From positions 23,527,577 through 23,591,576 of the forward strand of contig NC_092582.1 of NCBI RefSeq assembly GCF_037975245.1: a DNA stretch of 64,000 bases, given 5' to 3'. Position numbers and translations under genes: made by a program. The stretch is from Apostichopus japonicus (taxonomy: Eukaryota > Echinodermata > Holothuroidea > Aspidochirotida > Stichopodidae). The notes beneath the pieces were generated by a model. The model was not told where the DNA came from, searched no databases, and saw only the letters and a program-made list of their open reading frames with translations. Shown piece by piece: positions 35,926 to 48,050 of the stretch; position 1 is the stretch's first letter, and each line of letters begins with the position of its first letter.

Positions 35926-36642
35926 GCAACTATTTCAATCAGATTCCCATGCATGCTCGTTTTATTGTTCTAACGGTACGATCGTTTGTTTGGCACTGTC
36001 TTTCAATAGCCTCCTCACGTCCTATCAGCACGTAGGAAATGTTAAGTAGATCTAACACGAACAAAGCTATTGCCACACTTAGTGGTACTTAATAGGCTAA
36101 ATAATGTCGGAAAATTCCCTATGGAACATACATTGTAAAGCGTGCCAGAAAAGAAGCCGCGGTGGCTTTATACTGTAGCAAAAAAATAATCCTTCGCGTA
36201 CCTTCCCCAGCCCCATGCTGCTACCATTTTCGACGAGTGAGACAGAAATCAAGTAAACCACTGTCTTCAACAAAATATTGCAATGACTTACTGTGTTTGT
36301 GTGAAAAGACCCACAACCCCCCCCCCCCCCCCGTCCCCGAAAAATATAAACCAACCTGCATAGAAACACGTACTTGTACCCTAAACCAAGAATGGAAAGA
36401 AAATAAATATATGCTTCGTCCGGGCATCGATTCTAGGCAGACGTGAGAGTAAATTTAATCTGAAGTAAAAATTGATTACATACCGAAGGAAGATAGGAGT
36501 ATGAAAGGAATTAGAAAGGAGGGGATCGAACCTAGGCAGATATGAACATAAAGAAGGCAGTGGAATTGGGATCCTAGGCCGTATAAAAAATCCACCTTGG
36601 CAATGCCATTACGGTTAACATTGCAGGGCCTTGCAGCCGATC
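35926..36642. other. No gene recognised; poly-C tract
   Basis: No gene is supported. A C tract lies at 36,318-36,332. Two related segments, CTAGGCAGA near 36,432 and 36,531, each follow GATC/CGAT sequence. Frames at 36,097-36,446 cross the C tract and are not coding. Confidence 0.45.
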
Positions 36643-36710
36643 GGCGCGATTCACACGACCTCCAGTAAACACCGACGCGCAGTGCTACCAACCAAAGAGG
36701 CCATCACGCC
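36643..36710 (-). mobile_element. tRNA-like SINE head
   Basis: On the minus strand GGCGTGA can pair with TCGCGCC across 68 bases (7 bp, one G-U), like a tRNA acceptor stem. Inside are a D-arm-like TTGGTTGGTAGCACTGCGC and a degenerate B-box-like GGTCGTGTGAATCGC. Intact box A and box B consensus are missing, so a working tRNA gene is unlikely. A degenerate tRNA-derived SINE head is the best reading. Confidence 0.4.
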
Positions 36711-36806
36711 AGCCTGTAAATCCTGGAGTCTAAATATTTTCATACAAGCGTGATTGAAATATATCATCCTCGCGTTCTGACTTTACAGCGATTACATACA
36801 CTCAGT

Positions 36807-38551
36807 CAGTGGCGTCGCCAAGGGGGGGCCATGGGGGGCACGTGCCCCCCTGGAAAACCTAGTGCCCCCCGAGTGCCCCCCATCTGAGATTTGGGTTGGT
36901 AAAAAAATATATATATATTTTGTTATATTCAACTCCCATCATCTGAGTTGGTTTTTCATAAGGACAAAGAAGCACAGTAATTCGTATTTTCTTCAAATGA
37001 GCTGCGAAAAAATGAATGAAGTGTATCCTTGAACGTCGGGTATCGAAGTCGTAACCCGCGCCATCACAACAGGTGTCGATATTTACATTGAATGTGTCAG
37101 TGCTCACGCCATACCAGCGGATATGCACGTCCGCTTCGCGAGCTACATGACTGTGAGAAGGGAGGGTACTGCAATATGTTGCCTTGGTCTGAGGTTGACA
37201 GGTTAGGAGCTGACGAAATGTGAGAATGTGAGGGTCCGCAGGCACCATACTTGCCTATATTTGTGGACCCATATATTAACCCTGTTGTGTAGGGGGTGCA
37301 GAGGTCATTTGAGGTCAGATGCTTGTAGGAACAAATGGCGAATGTTCACACCTGCATACTGAGCCATACTCGATGTGTGATCAAACTTTGGATTGCATGG
37401 TGAGATCCCTGATAGGAGCCAATAACGATGCTGGAACCTGTTACATCTTAATAGATAATGGGCGAAAACGAGAAGGACAAGAAAGGAGTCGGGGGTCATG
37501 CACACATTAATTCAACAAATGGGTAGGGTTCTATAGGTTCTATTGATATAGGGTTAGGCATAATATCGACAGCATGTGGTTCATATCCTCTGCAAAATTC
37601 TGCGCCTTGTTAAAATCATTACCTCAAAAATAGCAATTTCTGGAGATATCTTCAGATCGAAGTTAGCATCAAATGTGGCAGCATTTTGCATCTAGCCCAT
37701 CCTCCGTATGCGAAAATTTTCCAAAGGGAAGGGGGGCAGTGGCGGCGGAACCGGGGGGGGGGGGGGGCTTGGGGGATCAGCCCCCCAATGAAAAAGTTGA
37801 GGGGGCAAATGCATGATAAGCCCCCCAATATTTACCAAGGCTCCGAAACGTGCATCTGCCCATTTTTCAATGCATACTTGTCGATCTGTCCGATGCACAC
37901 GTATACTATATAGGTGTAATAATTTTAGTAAATGCTGGGGGGGGGGGACCCTCGGCCCGTCCCCTGGCTATAGACCACATTGTCACCCCAACCGCGTCTT
38001 CACGCCCTGTGAAAAGTGGAAGCAGTGAGTGTGAGTACCGGTAAGCGCAACACAACTTCGCCTTAAGCCAATGACTTGCTTCATTTCAGCCAGTTCTCCA
38101 ACATCCCCTTATTACACTCAAAAACGTCTTTGCGAGTACACTACGAGTAATAGCTACTCTCTTAAAACACCATCGAATATACATATTACAATGTTTTTAT
38201 AGACTTTTACGTGCAATCTGAGAAATTGCAGGCTTGAGACCCATATTTTAGGGCTAGGTATTCGCAGCATAAAACACTCGGGAAGTGCCGTTTCCGGCCA
38301 TCTGAGGGTTTGAAAAACCCAAAATTTTCTTGTACGCTCCGCGCCAACTGATGGTGGCGCTCCGCTTAGATAGTCTCTACACATTAGCCCCCCCAATAAT
38401 TTTCCCGTTCCGCCGCGCCTGGAGGGGGCACCCCCTCCCCTTAGACCCCTCCCCAGGACGGCGATCTGTATCCACTTAAATGCCCCCCATCAAATGCTGG
38501 TGCCCCCCCCTGTGCCCCCCCCCCAGACTGAAAAGTCTGGTGACGCCAATG
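36807..38551. mobile_element. hAT-type element, 1.75 kb, TSD cactcagt
   Basis: The ends are CAGTGGCGTCGCCAAGG and (reverse complement of right) CATTGGCGTCACCAGA. A perfect 8-bp duplication CACTCAGT lies at 36,799-36,806 and 38,552-38,559. It contains long runs of CCCC and GGGG near both ends and a second hAT element at 37,737-38,421. Without the nested copy it is about 1.05 kb. A 129-codon minus frame at 36,859-37,248 has no clear transposase similarity to my eye. Probably non-autonomous. Confidence 0.88.
37737..38421. mobile_element. Nested hAT-type element
   Basis: The 685-bp element has ends CAGTGGCGGCGGAACC and (reverse complement) CAGGCGCGGCGGAACGGG. It sits inside the 1.75-kb hAT element. 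Flanks AAGGGGGG and GAGGGGGC match at 6 of 8 positions, so the duplication is decayed or ambiguous in the G-rich site. Near the right end, GCTCCGCGCCAACTGATGG followed by TGGCGCTCCGC is shared with 54,793-55,454. Confidence 0.78.
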
Positions 38552-38559
38552 CACTCAGT

Positions 38560-39818
38560 CCGTTTAACACTAGCGATTCAGTTAGATTTATGAACTTGAT
38601 AAATTACTGCAATACTGTTTGTACACAAAAATGAAACTGCTACATGCATCTCTTCCTTTTTTTGTGTGTCGCAATTTTACCGACTTGTTAAACATTTTCT
38701 TACTATACTGTACCAAAATAGTCTGTAATATGACATGTATTATCTGCTGTCAGTGTACAACTGAGTCTAAAAAAGCTTAGGCTAAGTTAATGCCAATGTA
38801 TTTCTTCTGTTTTACCCTATAAAGGGCGAGACAAAACATCCATGTTGGGTCTCCTGTAATAACAACTCCCCACCTTTGCCAGCCCACCACTCCCCACCTT
38901 TGCCAGCCCACCACTCCCCTCCTCATTTCGAAATTTGGCTTTCTTGACTGTTGTTAGCGTGGAATTCCTTCCACTTTTTTTTTCTTTTCTTTTTTCGTTT
39001 GCTGATGCTGTTTCCCTTTTTTCTTCTTCTTCTTCTGTCTATAATTATCCCAGATTTGGTATTGATTATTTTTTTTCTTCTTGCTTTGTCTTTTTTCGTC
39101 AGTTTTCTGTTTTGCTTTATGGTAATTCTCTTTAATTTTGTTTTAAACTGTCTTCATTTATAACAATATTCCGACACTTCAAACCTTATTTTAATATTTT
39201 TATTTTATTATTATTATTATTGGTTCAAAATATATATCTCGAAAAGACAGTTGGTTTAAAATATATATCTCGAAAAACCAACTGGGTCAAAATATACTTT
39301 TAATAATGGCACTAATGGGCCATCGTAGAGATCCCTCTACATGAACCCACAATATATTACCAGCTTTGTCTCCAGTTATAACGAGTTGGGATATCCATAG
39401 TGGAGACACGGGTATACAACATCTGAACACGGATGAACACTAACGTCAAAGAACGGGAAAACAACAAATAGGCGCATAATTATTAAACAATACACGAGTA
39501 TTGGACAATACGGTGGTATGTATATATGTTAGTAATATGAACAAATAGATTAATGCTTGCTTGTATAAAGTTATAAAATAATATACAATATAATTTGACG
39601 TGATATTTCTCGTCTACATGAAAAATGACCTCGATAGGTGCAGGCTTTTCGAATCTTGTCTTTGCTGTGACAGTCTTGGTTTGTCTTGTCTTGTCTTTTC
39701 TTGTCCTTTCCTTTTATTATTTTTGTACCCTAAAACTGTTGCTTTAAATGTAGGCCTATAAAAAGTGAATACACGTATAATGTAATAAATCACCGATTGT
39801 TAAATACAGATATAAGCC
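38560..39818. other. No gene; short duplications
   Basis: Two direct copies of CACTCCCCACCTTTGCCAGC lie at about 38,865-38,925. Related AAAATATATATCTCGAAAA segments occur at about 39,228 and 39,259. A pyrimidine-rich stretch at 38,970-39,120 gives two leucine/phenylalanine-rich frames that are not coding. Confidence 0.55.
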
Positions 39819-39911
39819 AACTCCCTGATTAGACCAGGGAGTTGTTGTAAAACAGAACTAGTATTGTTCGATCAGGGAGTTGTTATGCATAACAACTCCC
39901 TGATTAGACAA
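39819..39911. repeat. Cluster of GGGAGTTGTT palindromes
   Basis: AACTCCCTG-ATTAGAC-CAGGGAGTT (39,819-39,843) is an inverted repeat. At 39,871-39,904 a perfect 34-bp palindrome reads ATCAGGGAGTTGTTATG plus its reverse complement. ATTAGAC follows the palindrome again. The same GGGAGTTGTT/AACAACTCCC pair recurs at 43,480-43,508. Confidence 0.85.
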
Positions 39912-40555
39912 TGGATTGTTAGTTTTTTTTTAAAAATGGGGGGGGGGGGGGTATAAAGGGAGACAGTCCGGGATCAATGTGGCGGGAAAATAAGGAGCGG
40001 CCTGTAAAAAAGTGGGATAAAATATAGTGTACAGGCTATTCCCAAATGAAGCCTTTACAATATGGGAGTCCGGTGTCAAACTTGTCCCCGGGTTCTATAT
40101 CATTCCTATAAGCCTATAAAGGCCTAATTATCTTTGTGATGGCGGGCACCAACATGCAGGACACATTGATAACTCGGGATAAAACGTATGCATTGTTTTA
40201 GTCATGAACCCTGGGTCAAACTAATTATTGGCCCCCTGCAGGGTACATAGTTTACGATATCAATATATTGTACTTGCAGAAAAGCACTGAAGTAAGTAAA
40301 TAGCTACACTGGTTGGCCGCTATTCAACAACTGCACACGAGCAAATGCCTATATTATTTGTATGTAGGTATACGTCACTATATTATAAGCCAATAGCCGA
40401 TGGACGCCCGCAGGGGTGGGAGAGGTGACGCGCTGACCGTGTATGTTTGACATTACCGTTGCGCAGTAGTAATGTAATCTAAAACGATTGTTTAGTGTAA
40501 CTGCTTAGGCAAATCCGTTCGTCTTTACTTCAGTTCAGATAACCAACAGACTAAC
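39912..40555. other. No gene recognised; G tract
   Basis: A G tract lies at 39,938-39,951. Otherwise no structure or gene is apparent. Confidence 0.5.
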
Positions 40556-41590
40556 CCCGAGATATGCCGTAAAGTCATATAAGCACTAGCCTAACCCCAG
40601 ATATGTCATAAATAAAAATAAGCACTCTAGCCTAACCCATGCCATAAAGTCAAATAAAACAGCCTGACCCCAGAAATGCCATAAAGTCAAATATGTAGCC
40701 TAATCCCAGACATGCCATAAAAGTCAATTAACGCAGCCTAACCCCATGCAGATATACCATAAAATCAAATGAGCAGCCTAACCCAAAATACGCCATGAAG
40801 TCAAATAAGCACCCTAACCCTAGATATGCCATAAAATAATGCAGCCTAACCCCAGATATACCATAAAGTCAAATGAGCAGCCTATAACCCAAAATATGCC
40901 ATGAAGTCAAATAAGCAGCCTAACCCCAGATAGGCCATAAATTCAAATGATCTGCCCAACCCAAAATATGCAATAAAGTCAAATAAGCAGCCTAACCCCT
41001 GATATGCCATATAGTCAATTAAGCAGCCTAACATTAGAAATGCCATAAAGTCAAATAACGCAGCCTAACCCCAGATATGCCATAAAATAAGCCAGCCTAA
41101 CCTTACATATGCCATAAAGTCAAATAAGCAGCCTAACCCCAGTAATGCCATAAAATGAGCAGCCTAACCCCAAATATGCCATTAAGTCAAATGAGCAGCC
41201 TTACCCCAGATATGCCATTAAGTCAAATAACGCAGCCTAACCCAAGATATGCCATGAAGTCAAATAACGCAGCCTAACCCCAGAAATGCCATAAAAGTGA
41301 AATAACGCAGCCTAATCCCAGATATGCCATTAATTCAAATAACGCAGCTTAAGCCCAGATATGCCATAAAGTCAAATAAGCAGCCTAACCCCAGATATAC
41401 CATAAAGTCAAATGAGCAGCCTAACCCAAAATATGCCATAAAGTCAAATAAGCAGCCTAACCCCAGATATGCCATAAATTCAAACAACGCAGCCTAACCC
41501 CAGATATACCATAAAGCCAAATGAGCACTGAGCCTAACCCAAGATATGCCGTAAATTCAAACAACGCAGCCTAACCCCAGATATCTATCA
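40556..41590. repeat. 36-bp satellite
   Basis: About 28-30 copies of a roughly 36-bp unit: GCAGCCTAACCCCAGATATG then CCATAAAGTCAAATAA, with many small indels (variants such as AACGCAGCC and GAGCAGCC). CCTAACCC resembles a telomere motif, but the unit is not a telomeric hexamer repeat. Confidence 0.93.
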
Positions 41591-42713
41591 GGCCATCTTG
41601 GTTCCATTCTAAACATGCACGTGTAGAGAGTTTGCCGCACTGTCGAAACATCCAAATTGTTCTTTTATGCGATCGCATTCAGGATCGGACGCAGGGTTAA
41701 AAAAAAAGGGTGTGTTCCTAGGGTCGTTGTAGGGGTCTGGGGTCCTCTCCAGAATAGAAACAGAATTTTAGACGTGGAAATGTTTATTCTGAGTTTCAGG
41801 CTATTAATAAGATCTATAATTAGGTCTACACTGACCTAAGTTCATAACTACATCAGAGAATATTGTCTTTAATGAGAAAACGTATAGAAGAAGGCTACAG
41901 CAAAGTCTAGAAACAGTTGCTAGAAAATTACGTACACAGAAGACATTTGATTTCTCTCAATTCAGTTGAAACAATAATAGTTGAAAATATTTCAAGTATA
42001 GTGTAACACTTCGTTTACCCATTTGCCAAGTTTACTGCCGTAAATCAGTCGTAGTATTTTGACTGAAATGGCTTTGGAAAACTGAATCAAACATTGATTT
42101 ACGATCTAGCATACCGTATATTTTAGATCACGTGTTGTTAAGGGTTCAAAACGATAAGGTCACTGTGTGTTTAGAGAGTCTGTAATTTAATCATGAGTGG
42201 ACTTGCGAAATGTAATATATCAGAACAGGGTTTCCTTTCGAACAGTCATGACTGATCGATTTGAATGCATGGACAAGTCAGTTTATAACCCAACAATATA
42301 TCAATTTAGTACATACACATATATCTATTTAGCAACGAGCGACATATCGGCTTAGTACAGTATAACATAACAAATTAGTTAGGACACCGTACTATCGTTC
42401 CGGTACCAACGTCATGAATGATGCTTTAATACTACCATGGAAGCATGACCGCATATATCCTCAGGACAATACTCAGGTTCTGCTGTAACATATGTAAGTT
42501 AACTAGTGCAGTACTGTGTGTTTGTTTGCCACCCACATTTAGTTATGAATAGCTTCTACATACTATATATTAAAACAAGGATATATAAGTGTTAATTGCG
42601 CATCAACGTAGTCTACATCTGCGAACATTATGGGAAAGTCCTACAAAGCATATGCTATATATCAACATGAATCACTCTATCTGCAGATTTTATTTGACGT
42701 TGGTTAAGCACCA
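41591..42713. other. No gene recognised
   Basis: AT-rich DNA; the 60-codon frame at 41,657-41,839 has no recognisable feature. Confidence 0.5.
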
Positions 42714-42721
42714 TCTGCGTA

Positions 42722-42995
42722 CAGGCGCGTAGCCAAGGGGGGGGGGGCGAAGGGGGGACCGCCCCCTCCCCCTTGAGCATATTTTCTAATTTTTTTAAAT
42801 TTATATCTCTAGTAAATTTCAAAATAAAGAAAAAGTTAGATGCATCTTACAAGGCCTGGGAAGTGCCATTTCCAGCGATCTGGGAGGCATTTTCGGCCAA
42901 AAGTTTTTTACGCACCCACTCATGGTGGCGCTACGCTTAGATAGTTTGCCTACAAGCTTCGCTCCTCCCTTGGCAAATTCCTCGTTACGCCCCTG
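42722..42995. mobile_element. hAT-type MITE, TSD tctg(c/g)gta
   Basis: This 274-bp element begins CAGGCGCGTAGCCAAGG and ends with the reverse complement of CAGGGGCGTAACGAGG. Flanks TCTGCGTA and TCTGGGTA match at 7 of 8 positions. It has G and C runs near the left end and an internal CATGGTGGCGCTACGCTTAG shared in related form with the elements at 37,737 and 54,793. Confidence 0.85.
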
Positions 42996-43003
42996 TCTGG
43001 GTA

Positions 43004-44340
43004 CGTATAAGTCTGGACCAATTTTAAAGGGCCAAAACACGTACCAACCATGATGGGTCATTTGACGTGCTCCTTTGTAGCACTCAACTCTTATAGTACT
43101 CATTGAATGTGTATCCTACAAAAACTAATGTCATAATTTCATAACTACCACATTCCTAATGAAACTATGCGAACAATTAAATCTAGGAAATTGGAGTACT
43201 TTCCCAAAATTAACGCAATATTTTTAGATTCCAGAATTGTCTTTTTGAGTATTTTATTTCACATAATCGAACTGCAGCTGCAACACACGTTGCTTATCAG
43301 GACTGTACACAATGTTCATATAAACACGTGAAGCGCGCGACGGGATTCGTTTTTCTTTGGAAAAAATAAGTCTACTGACCGTTTTTGCACGTAAACAAGC
43401 GCGAAACATGATAGGAGTGACCGCCGTAGGCAATCTTTTAAACTGTAACAGTATATGTTCCAATAGTATAGTCAGAGAAGGGAGTTGTTTTGGAACCATA
43501 ACAACTCCCTGGTCAGGTTAGAGTAGCAGCTCCCTGGTCCACGCATTTCTGGCACAGGGAAAGTAATTCTCAGCATCATCATTCTCCAAACCTAAGTAAA
43601 TATTTTCAATGTAAACGTAAGTGCCTCTTATGGTAGCGTTCTTTCGTCGACGAAACTCTAAGCACTTTAAAGTGAAAAGGGAATGAATAATACGTTAGTA
43701 CCACCTATAGGCGTACGTCACATGACCCTGAGTGGTTAGTACGTTTTCCTACCGTGTAGCGAGACTTTCACATTATGTGTATATGCATGTTTATTATATA
43801 GTAACATATTAGTTTAGCTCAGCAACAAATCATGTTAGTTAAACAATCTACCATTTATTTGCAACATGGACAGCTGTAGGTATCTTACGACAACATATTT
43901 TTCAACAACATGGTCCAATCATTTCTGTAATTTTTACGGATCATTTTGAGAGAGATACGAAATAATGGTGGAAACACCTCATATTATGACTAACATTCAT
44001 CCCAACCATAAAACCTCTAGTCTCTGATTTGAAATCCTTATTTAAATATTTCAGTAACCATTCACTATTTGATATAAAATATATATGACGAATATCTCTA
44101 TTTGGTGCAGGAAATGTTTATATCATAACTTCATATCCCTATTATTAATCGAATCGTTGATAACACTAATTCAATCATTGATATGTTAAATAGATATCTT
44201 ATTCAAGATATCGATTTATACCAAGATGCAAAATCACTAATATATATATACCTTTAAATAAATTGATATAAATAAATAACCCCTACCCTACATATCACGA
44301 ATTGAGACATATTTCCGGATATTTAATGATATCTTTTAAA
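43004..44340. other. No gene; relics of inverted-repeat motifs
   Basis: No gene is supported. GGGAGTTGTT and AACAACTCCC at 43,480-43,508 are related to 39,819-39,911. At 43,690-43,740 TTAGTACCACC and TCACATGACCCT resemble the right arm of the hAT element at 3,856-4,522. Confidence 0.5.
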
Positions 44341-44763
44341 GTCTCAATGTGTGTTTGCTGATGAATTTCGCAAAACACCTACATATTCCTTGTCATTGAA
44401 GGATATGCCACAATTTCGCAAGCTACATCGGTAACACTGAAACAAAGATACTATTCAAATATATATTGACCTAACACAGACTAGCACACAGGCCAACGGT
44501 CGTAAGCAAGACAGGCAGATTTGATTGGCGAATGATCTGTTGGGCGGGCCTTGCAAATTTTGATTGAAGTTTGTAGAATCTACGGACTCGTTAAAAAATC
44601 TGGCGAATTTTATTCAGTTCAAAATGTTTAACGACAGATAACTTAATAAAAATAATGATTATGAATACGAAAATTGCACAGAACGGTGTTATTTTCACTG
44701 AGCTTTTTAGGGCAGTGTGCTGGAAAGGTCGAAGTTAAAATTTGGACAAACACACATTGAGAC
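44341..44763. mobile_element. Possible inverted-repeat element
   Basis: GTCTCAATGTGTGTTTG (44,341-44,357) and its exact reverse complement (44,747-44,763) bound a 423-bp segment. Immediate flanks do not form an obvious target duplication, so mobility is unproven. The interior has no open frame of note. Confidence 0.4.
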
Positions 44764-45244
44764 TGCTGTATCAAATTTACTATTTGTACCCGTACAGTTT
44801 CTTAAGGTACTAGTTGTGCGATTTGTTAGCGTAGACTAATTAACCAACGATGGCGGAAACTTCTGCTCAACCGGTTCTTGACCGTACTAACCGAAGTTAA
44901 GTTGAAGTCTCTAGGCTATTAACCCGAAAGGCAATACAGATACAGGAGACGACAAACGGCGTCTTCTGTCCGCAGAATAATTTGCAGACAGTCTCAGATG
45001 CGAAAGACCCACAGAAAATGGCAGCTAATCGACGATTTCCTTACGTGAAACTGCATTATGGTATTGTATGATACAATCGGCGATCGAGGCTGAATTCGCG
45101 ATACGTATGTCATAGTATTTGATGATATCAAAAATTTGATTTAATGGTATCAAGAATTCGAAGAAAAGCTATCAATTCATGAGTTGTTGATATCGTTAAA
45201 TAAATTTTTGTTATCATTAAGTCACTTCATGATATCATTAAATC

Positions 45245-45838
45245 ATTTCATGATATCATGAATACATATGTTGATATCACTGTCTAATGATATTAAATGG
45301 TAAATAAACAGAAAAACGGCTTGCCAACTTCACGTACAGCCGATACACCAGGTCCGCACGTAGGTAGGTTGGTAGGAAGGGACTTAGGTTAGGTTACGTA
45401 TATAGGGTTGTTAAAGTTACATTACGTAAAGTTAACAAGGTTAAGTTAAAGAAAGGCGATTTTTCCTTCTCAGCAAACTAAATCGTTTCATAATCACGTA
45501 ACAGGTTTGCAGCGATTTTGTCGACATGAATTTTTATTAATGATATCATAAATTTCTTATATAATCGTATCATTAAAATATTAAATAAGAAGTTAAACAG
45601 CTTGCCATACGGTCACCAACTTACGTACATCATATATACCCTGCAGATCCGCACGTATGTAGGCATGGGTTGGTTGGTAGGTAGGAAGAAACTTAGGTCA
45701 AAGTTAAATTATGTTTAGTAAGGCTACGTAACGTTAAGTTAAGTTCAGTTCAGTTAAGAAAGTTAACTTAAAGAAAGGCGAACGTTCCTTCCCATTAGAC
45801 CAAATCGTTTCATAGTCGCGTTACAGCTTTGCAGCGAA
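45245..45838. repeat. 295-bp tandem duplication
   Basis: Two diverged copies offset by about 295 bp share TCCGCACGTA followed by GGTTGGTAGG-type sequence, TTAAGTTAAAGAAAGGCGA-like sequence, AAATCGTTTCATA and TTTGCAGCGA. The units also contain GATATCAT-type AT-rich palindromes, which extend left to about 45,120. Confidence 0.82.
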
Positions 45839-46500
45839 TATGTGGGTATGATTTTGTATTTCTGAGAAAAAAATTGAGCATTGACGTTCAGAAAATTTCT
45901 TGTGAGTGTAAAATAAGTTTACTGGAAAAGAGTCTATACTTGACCACATGTAAAAGCGAAAAATTCACTAATATTACAACTCCTAACTGCAGACTTTATT
46001 GTATTTGACTTCCTGTTGTACCCTTAATAAATTATAGAAATGATAAGCATACGATATATTGCAACGAAAATAAGGATTTATCAATAATAAATGCACGTAT
46101 TAATTACTACTGTGCTCAGCCAGCTGTAGCTATACGCAAGGGGCAAATCCTGTCCCAAAGATTAGTGGTTTGATAACCTTTAAGTTTATACATTGCAAAA
46201 GCTTGTACCGTATATATCGCGTGACTGTAACTTGAAATATGCAGGTTGTAACTGTTACTGATATTGCGATTGGCCGGCAAGTACAGGCTCCTCCTGTACG
46301 TAGCTGTAAAGCGCGGCTCCCAGCCAGTTTTCTATTCGTCAGCTTCCAACGTTTGGTTACTTGCAACAGCTTTCGGGTTTGATCCAAACTTTTATAACAC
46401 CTACCAAATGTTAATCAAAGTAAAATTAGTTTGTTTTATCACCAACAAAATAAAGTCAATTGGTTGCATTAGTTATTTTCTTAGACTTTTCTATAATGAA
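45839..46500. other. No gene recognised
   Basis: Unremarkable DNA; the frames at 46,130-46,527 carry no known motif. Confidence 0.5.
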
Positions 46501-46905
46501 GCGCGGATCCAAAGAGGGATTGAGTAGGTGGTAATCCCTCCTTTCCAATCCCACACTCCGAAAGAAGGATTTGAGTAGTAGGTAATCCCTCCTTTCCAAT
46601 TCCACACTCCAAAGAGGGATTGAGTAGGTGGTAATCCCTCCTTTCCAATCACACACTCCAAAGAGGGATTGAGTAGGGGTAATTCCTCCTTTCCAATCCC
46701 ACACTCCGAAAGAAGGATTTGAGTAGTAGGTAATCCCTCCTTTCCAATCCCACACTCCAAAGAGGGATTGAGTAGGGGTATTCCCTCCTTTCCAACCCCC
46801 CACTCCGAAAGAGGGATTTCAGTAAGGGGTAATCCCTCCTTTCCAACCCCCACATTCCAAAGAAGGATTGAGTAGGGGATAATCCCTCCTTTCCAACCCC
46901 TTATA
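46501..46905. repeat. ~50-bp tandem array with internal inverted repeats
   Basis: About eight units of 48-51 bp read GAGGGATTGAGTAGG-TGGTAATCCCTCCTTTCC followed by AATCCCACACTCC-type sequence. Each unit holds GAGGGATT and AATCCCTC, which can pair as a hairpin. Unit lengths vary by amounts not divisible by three. The long minus frames (up to 160 codons) therefore switch reading phase between units and are not coding. Confidence 0.9.
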
Positions 46906-47634
46906 TAAATTATTAACACAACCTTGCGTGTAGGCCTAATTGAATAGTCCAAATATGCCCCAGGATGCACCATTTAACGCGCATAGTTTGTTTTTGACCT
47001 TTCATCGGAGTCGACCTCACATACCCCATCCTTCCTGCACGAAACCAAATGTAAAAGTACAAATTATATTTACAAATGTTTACTTTACTTCATTATTTGA
47101 AATTGGTGTAGATTCAAGTATTAATGGCGTACATATAAACAAAATCTTGAAAACAAACGGCTGCATATAGATGAAATACAGAAGACACTTTCGCGTAGGT
47201 TCAATTGAATACCATAAGAACATGCGAGTAGTACGCTAACATGCACGAGTGCTAAACCTGCTATTACGGTGCTGTTGTAGCTCCATATACGTAGGCCCAT
47301 AGTTGCATATATTGAATATTACAAATGATCAATAAATCGGCATGTATCTAATACGGTAAATCTGAACATAATTTTAACTAACACAATGTTTCAGCATATT
47401 TTTTTGCTTCATAGTTGTTTTTCAGTTGTACTTATAAATGATGTATCTTTTCCTATACAGCAGTATATATATATATCAAACTAACACTACAGCTCTAGCA
47501 ACCCTCTTCAATAATATATCAATTTGATATTTTGCACATGTCACGTATGAGGATCCGTATTTGTTTTAAAGTGTAGCGCTACCTTTGGTATGCACTTTAC
47601 TATCATTTCGCAGGTCCTATGAAACGGTCGAGTA
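46906..47634. other. No gene recognised
   Basis: AT-rich DNA with a short TA run near 47,465. No supported gene. Confidence 0.5.
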
Positions 47635-48050
47635 AAGTTGATCTAACACCGAAGTTACATTCAGCTGGCAGGAACACTTCTTGAAACATTCATTTCAGCG
47701 GTAAATCCCTGTTTTTGCATTTCAATTAGATCTATACATTTCAATCTACAATTTTGTTTTAACGACTTTGGACTGGTTAATAAGTGATGTATTTTGTAAA
47801 TGTGACTTCTGCTATTTGTCTGGGGGCCACAGCTTTAGCTAAGTTGATTTAACACCTAAGTTACATTCAGCTGGCAGGAACACTTCTTGAAACATTCAAT
47901 TCAGCGGTAAATCCTTGGTTTTTGCATTTCAATTAGATCTATATATACATTTCAATCTACAATTTTGTTTTAACGACTTTGGTCTAGTTAATAAGTGAAG
48001 TATTTTGTAAATGTGACTTCTGCTTTTTGTCTGGGGCCACAGCATTATAG
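47635..48050. repeat. 206-bp tandem duplication
   Basis: Two nearly identical copies start at AAGTTGATCTAACACC (47,635) and AAGTTGATTTAACACC (47,841). They run through TCAGCTGGCAGGAACACTTC and end with a GTCTGGGG-CCACAGC segment. Confidence 0.92.

Noticed and set aside
38935-39163. Leu/Phe-rich frames that look like membrane proteins
   Set aside because: They arise from a pyrimidine-rich stretch and have no other support.
40556-41590. Interstitial telomere repeat (CCTAACCC)
   Set aside because: The motif occurs once per 36-bp unit and is not a tandem hexamer.
46491-46973. 160-codon minus-strand frame with repeated GKEGLP segments
   Set aside because: It is the ~50-bp tandem array read through. 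Unit lengths are not multiples of three, so the peptide motif changes between units.
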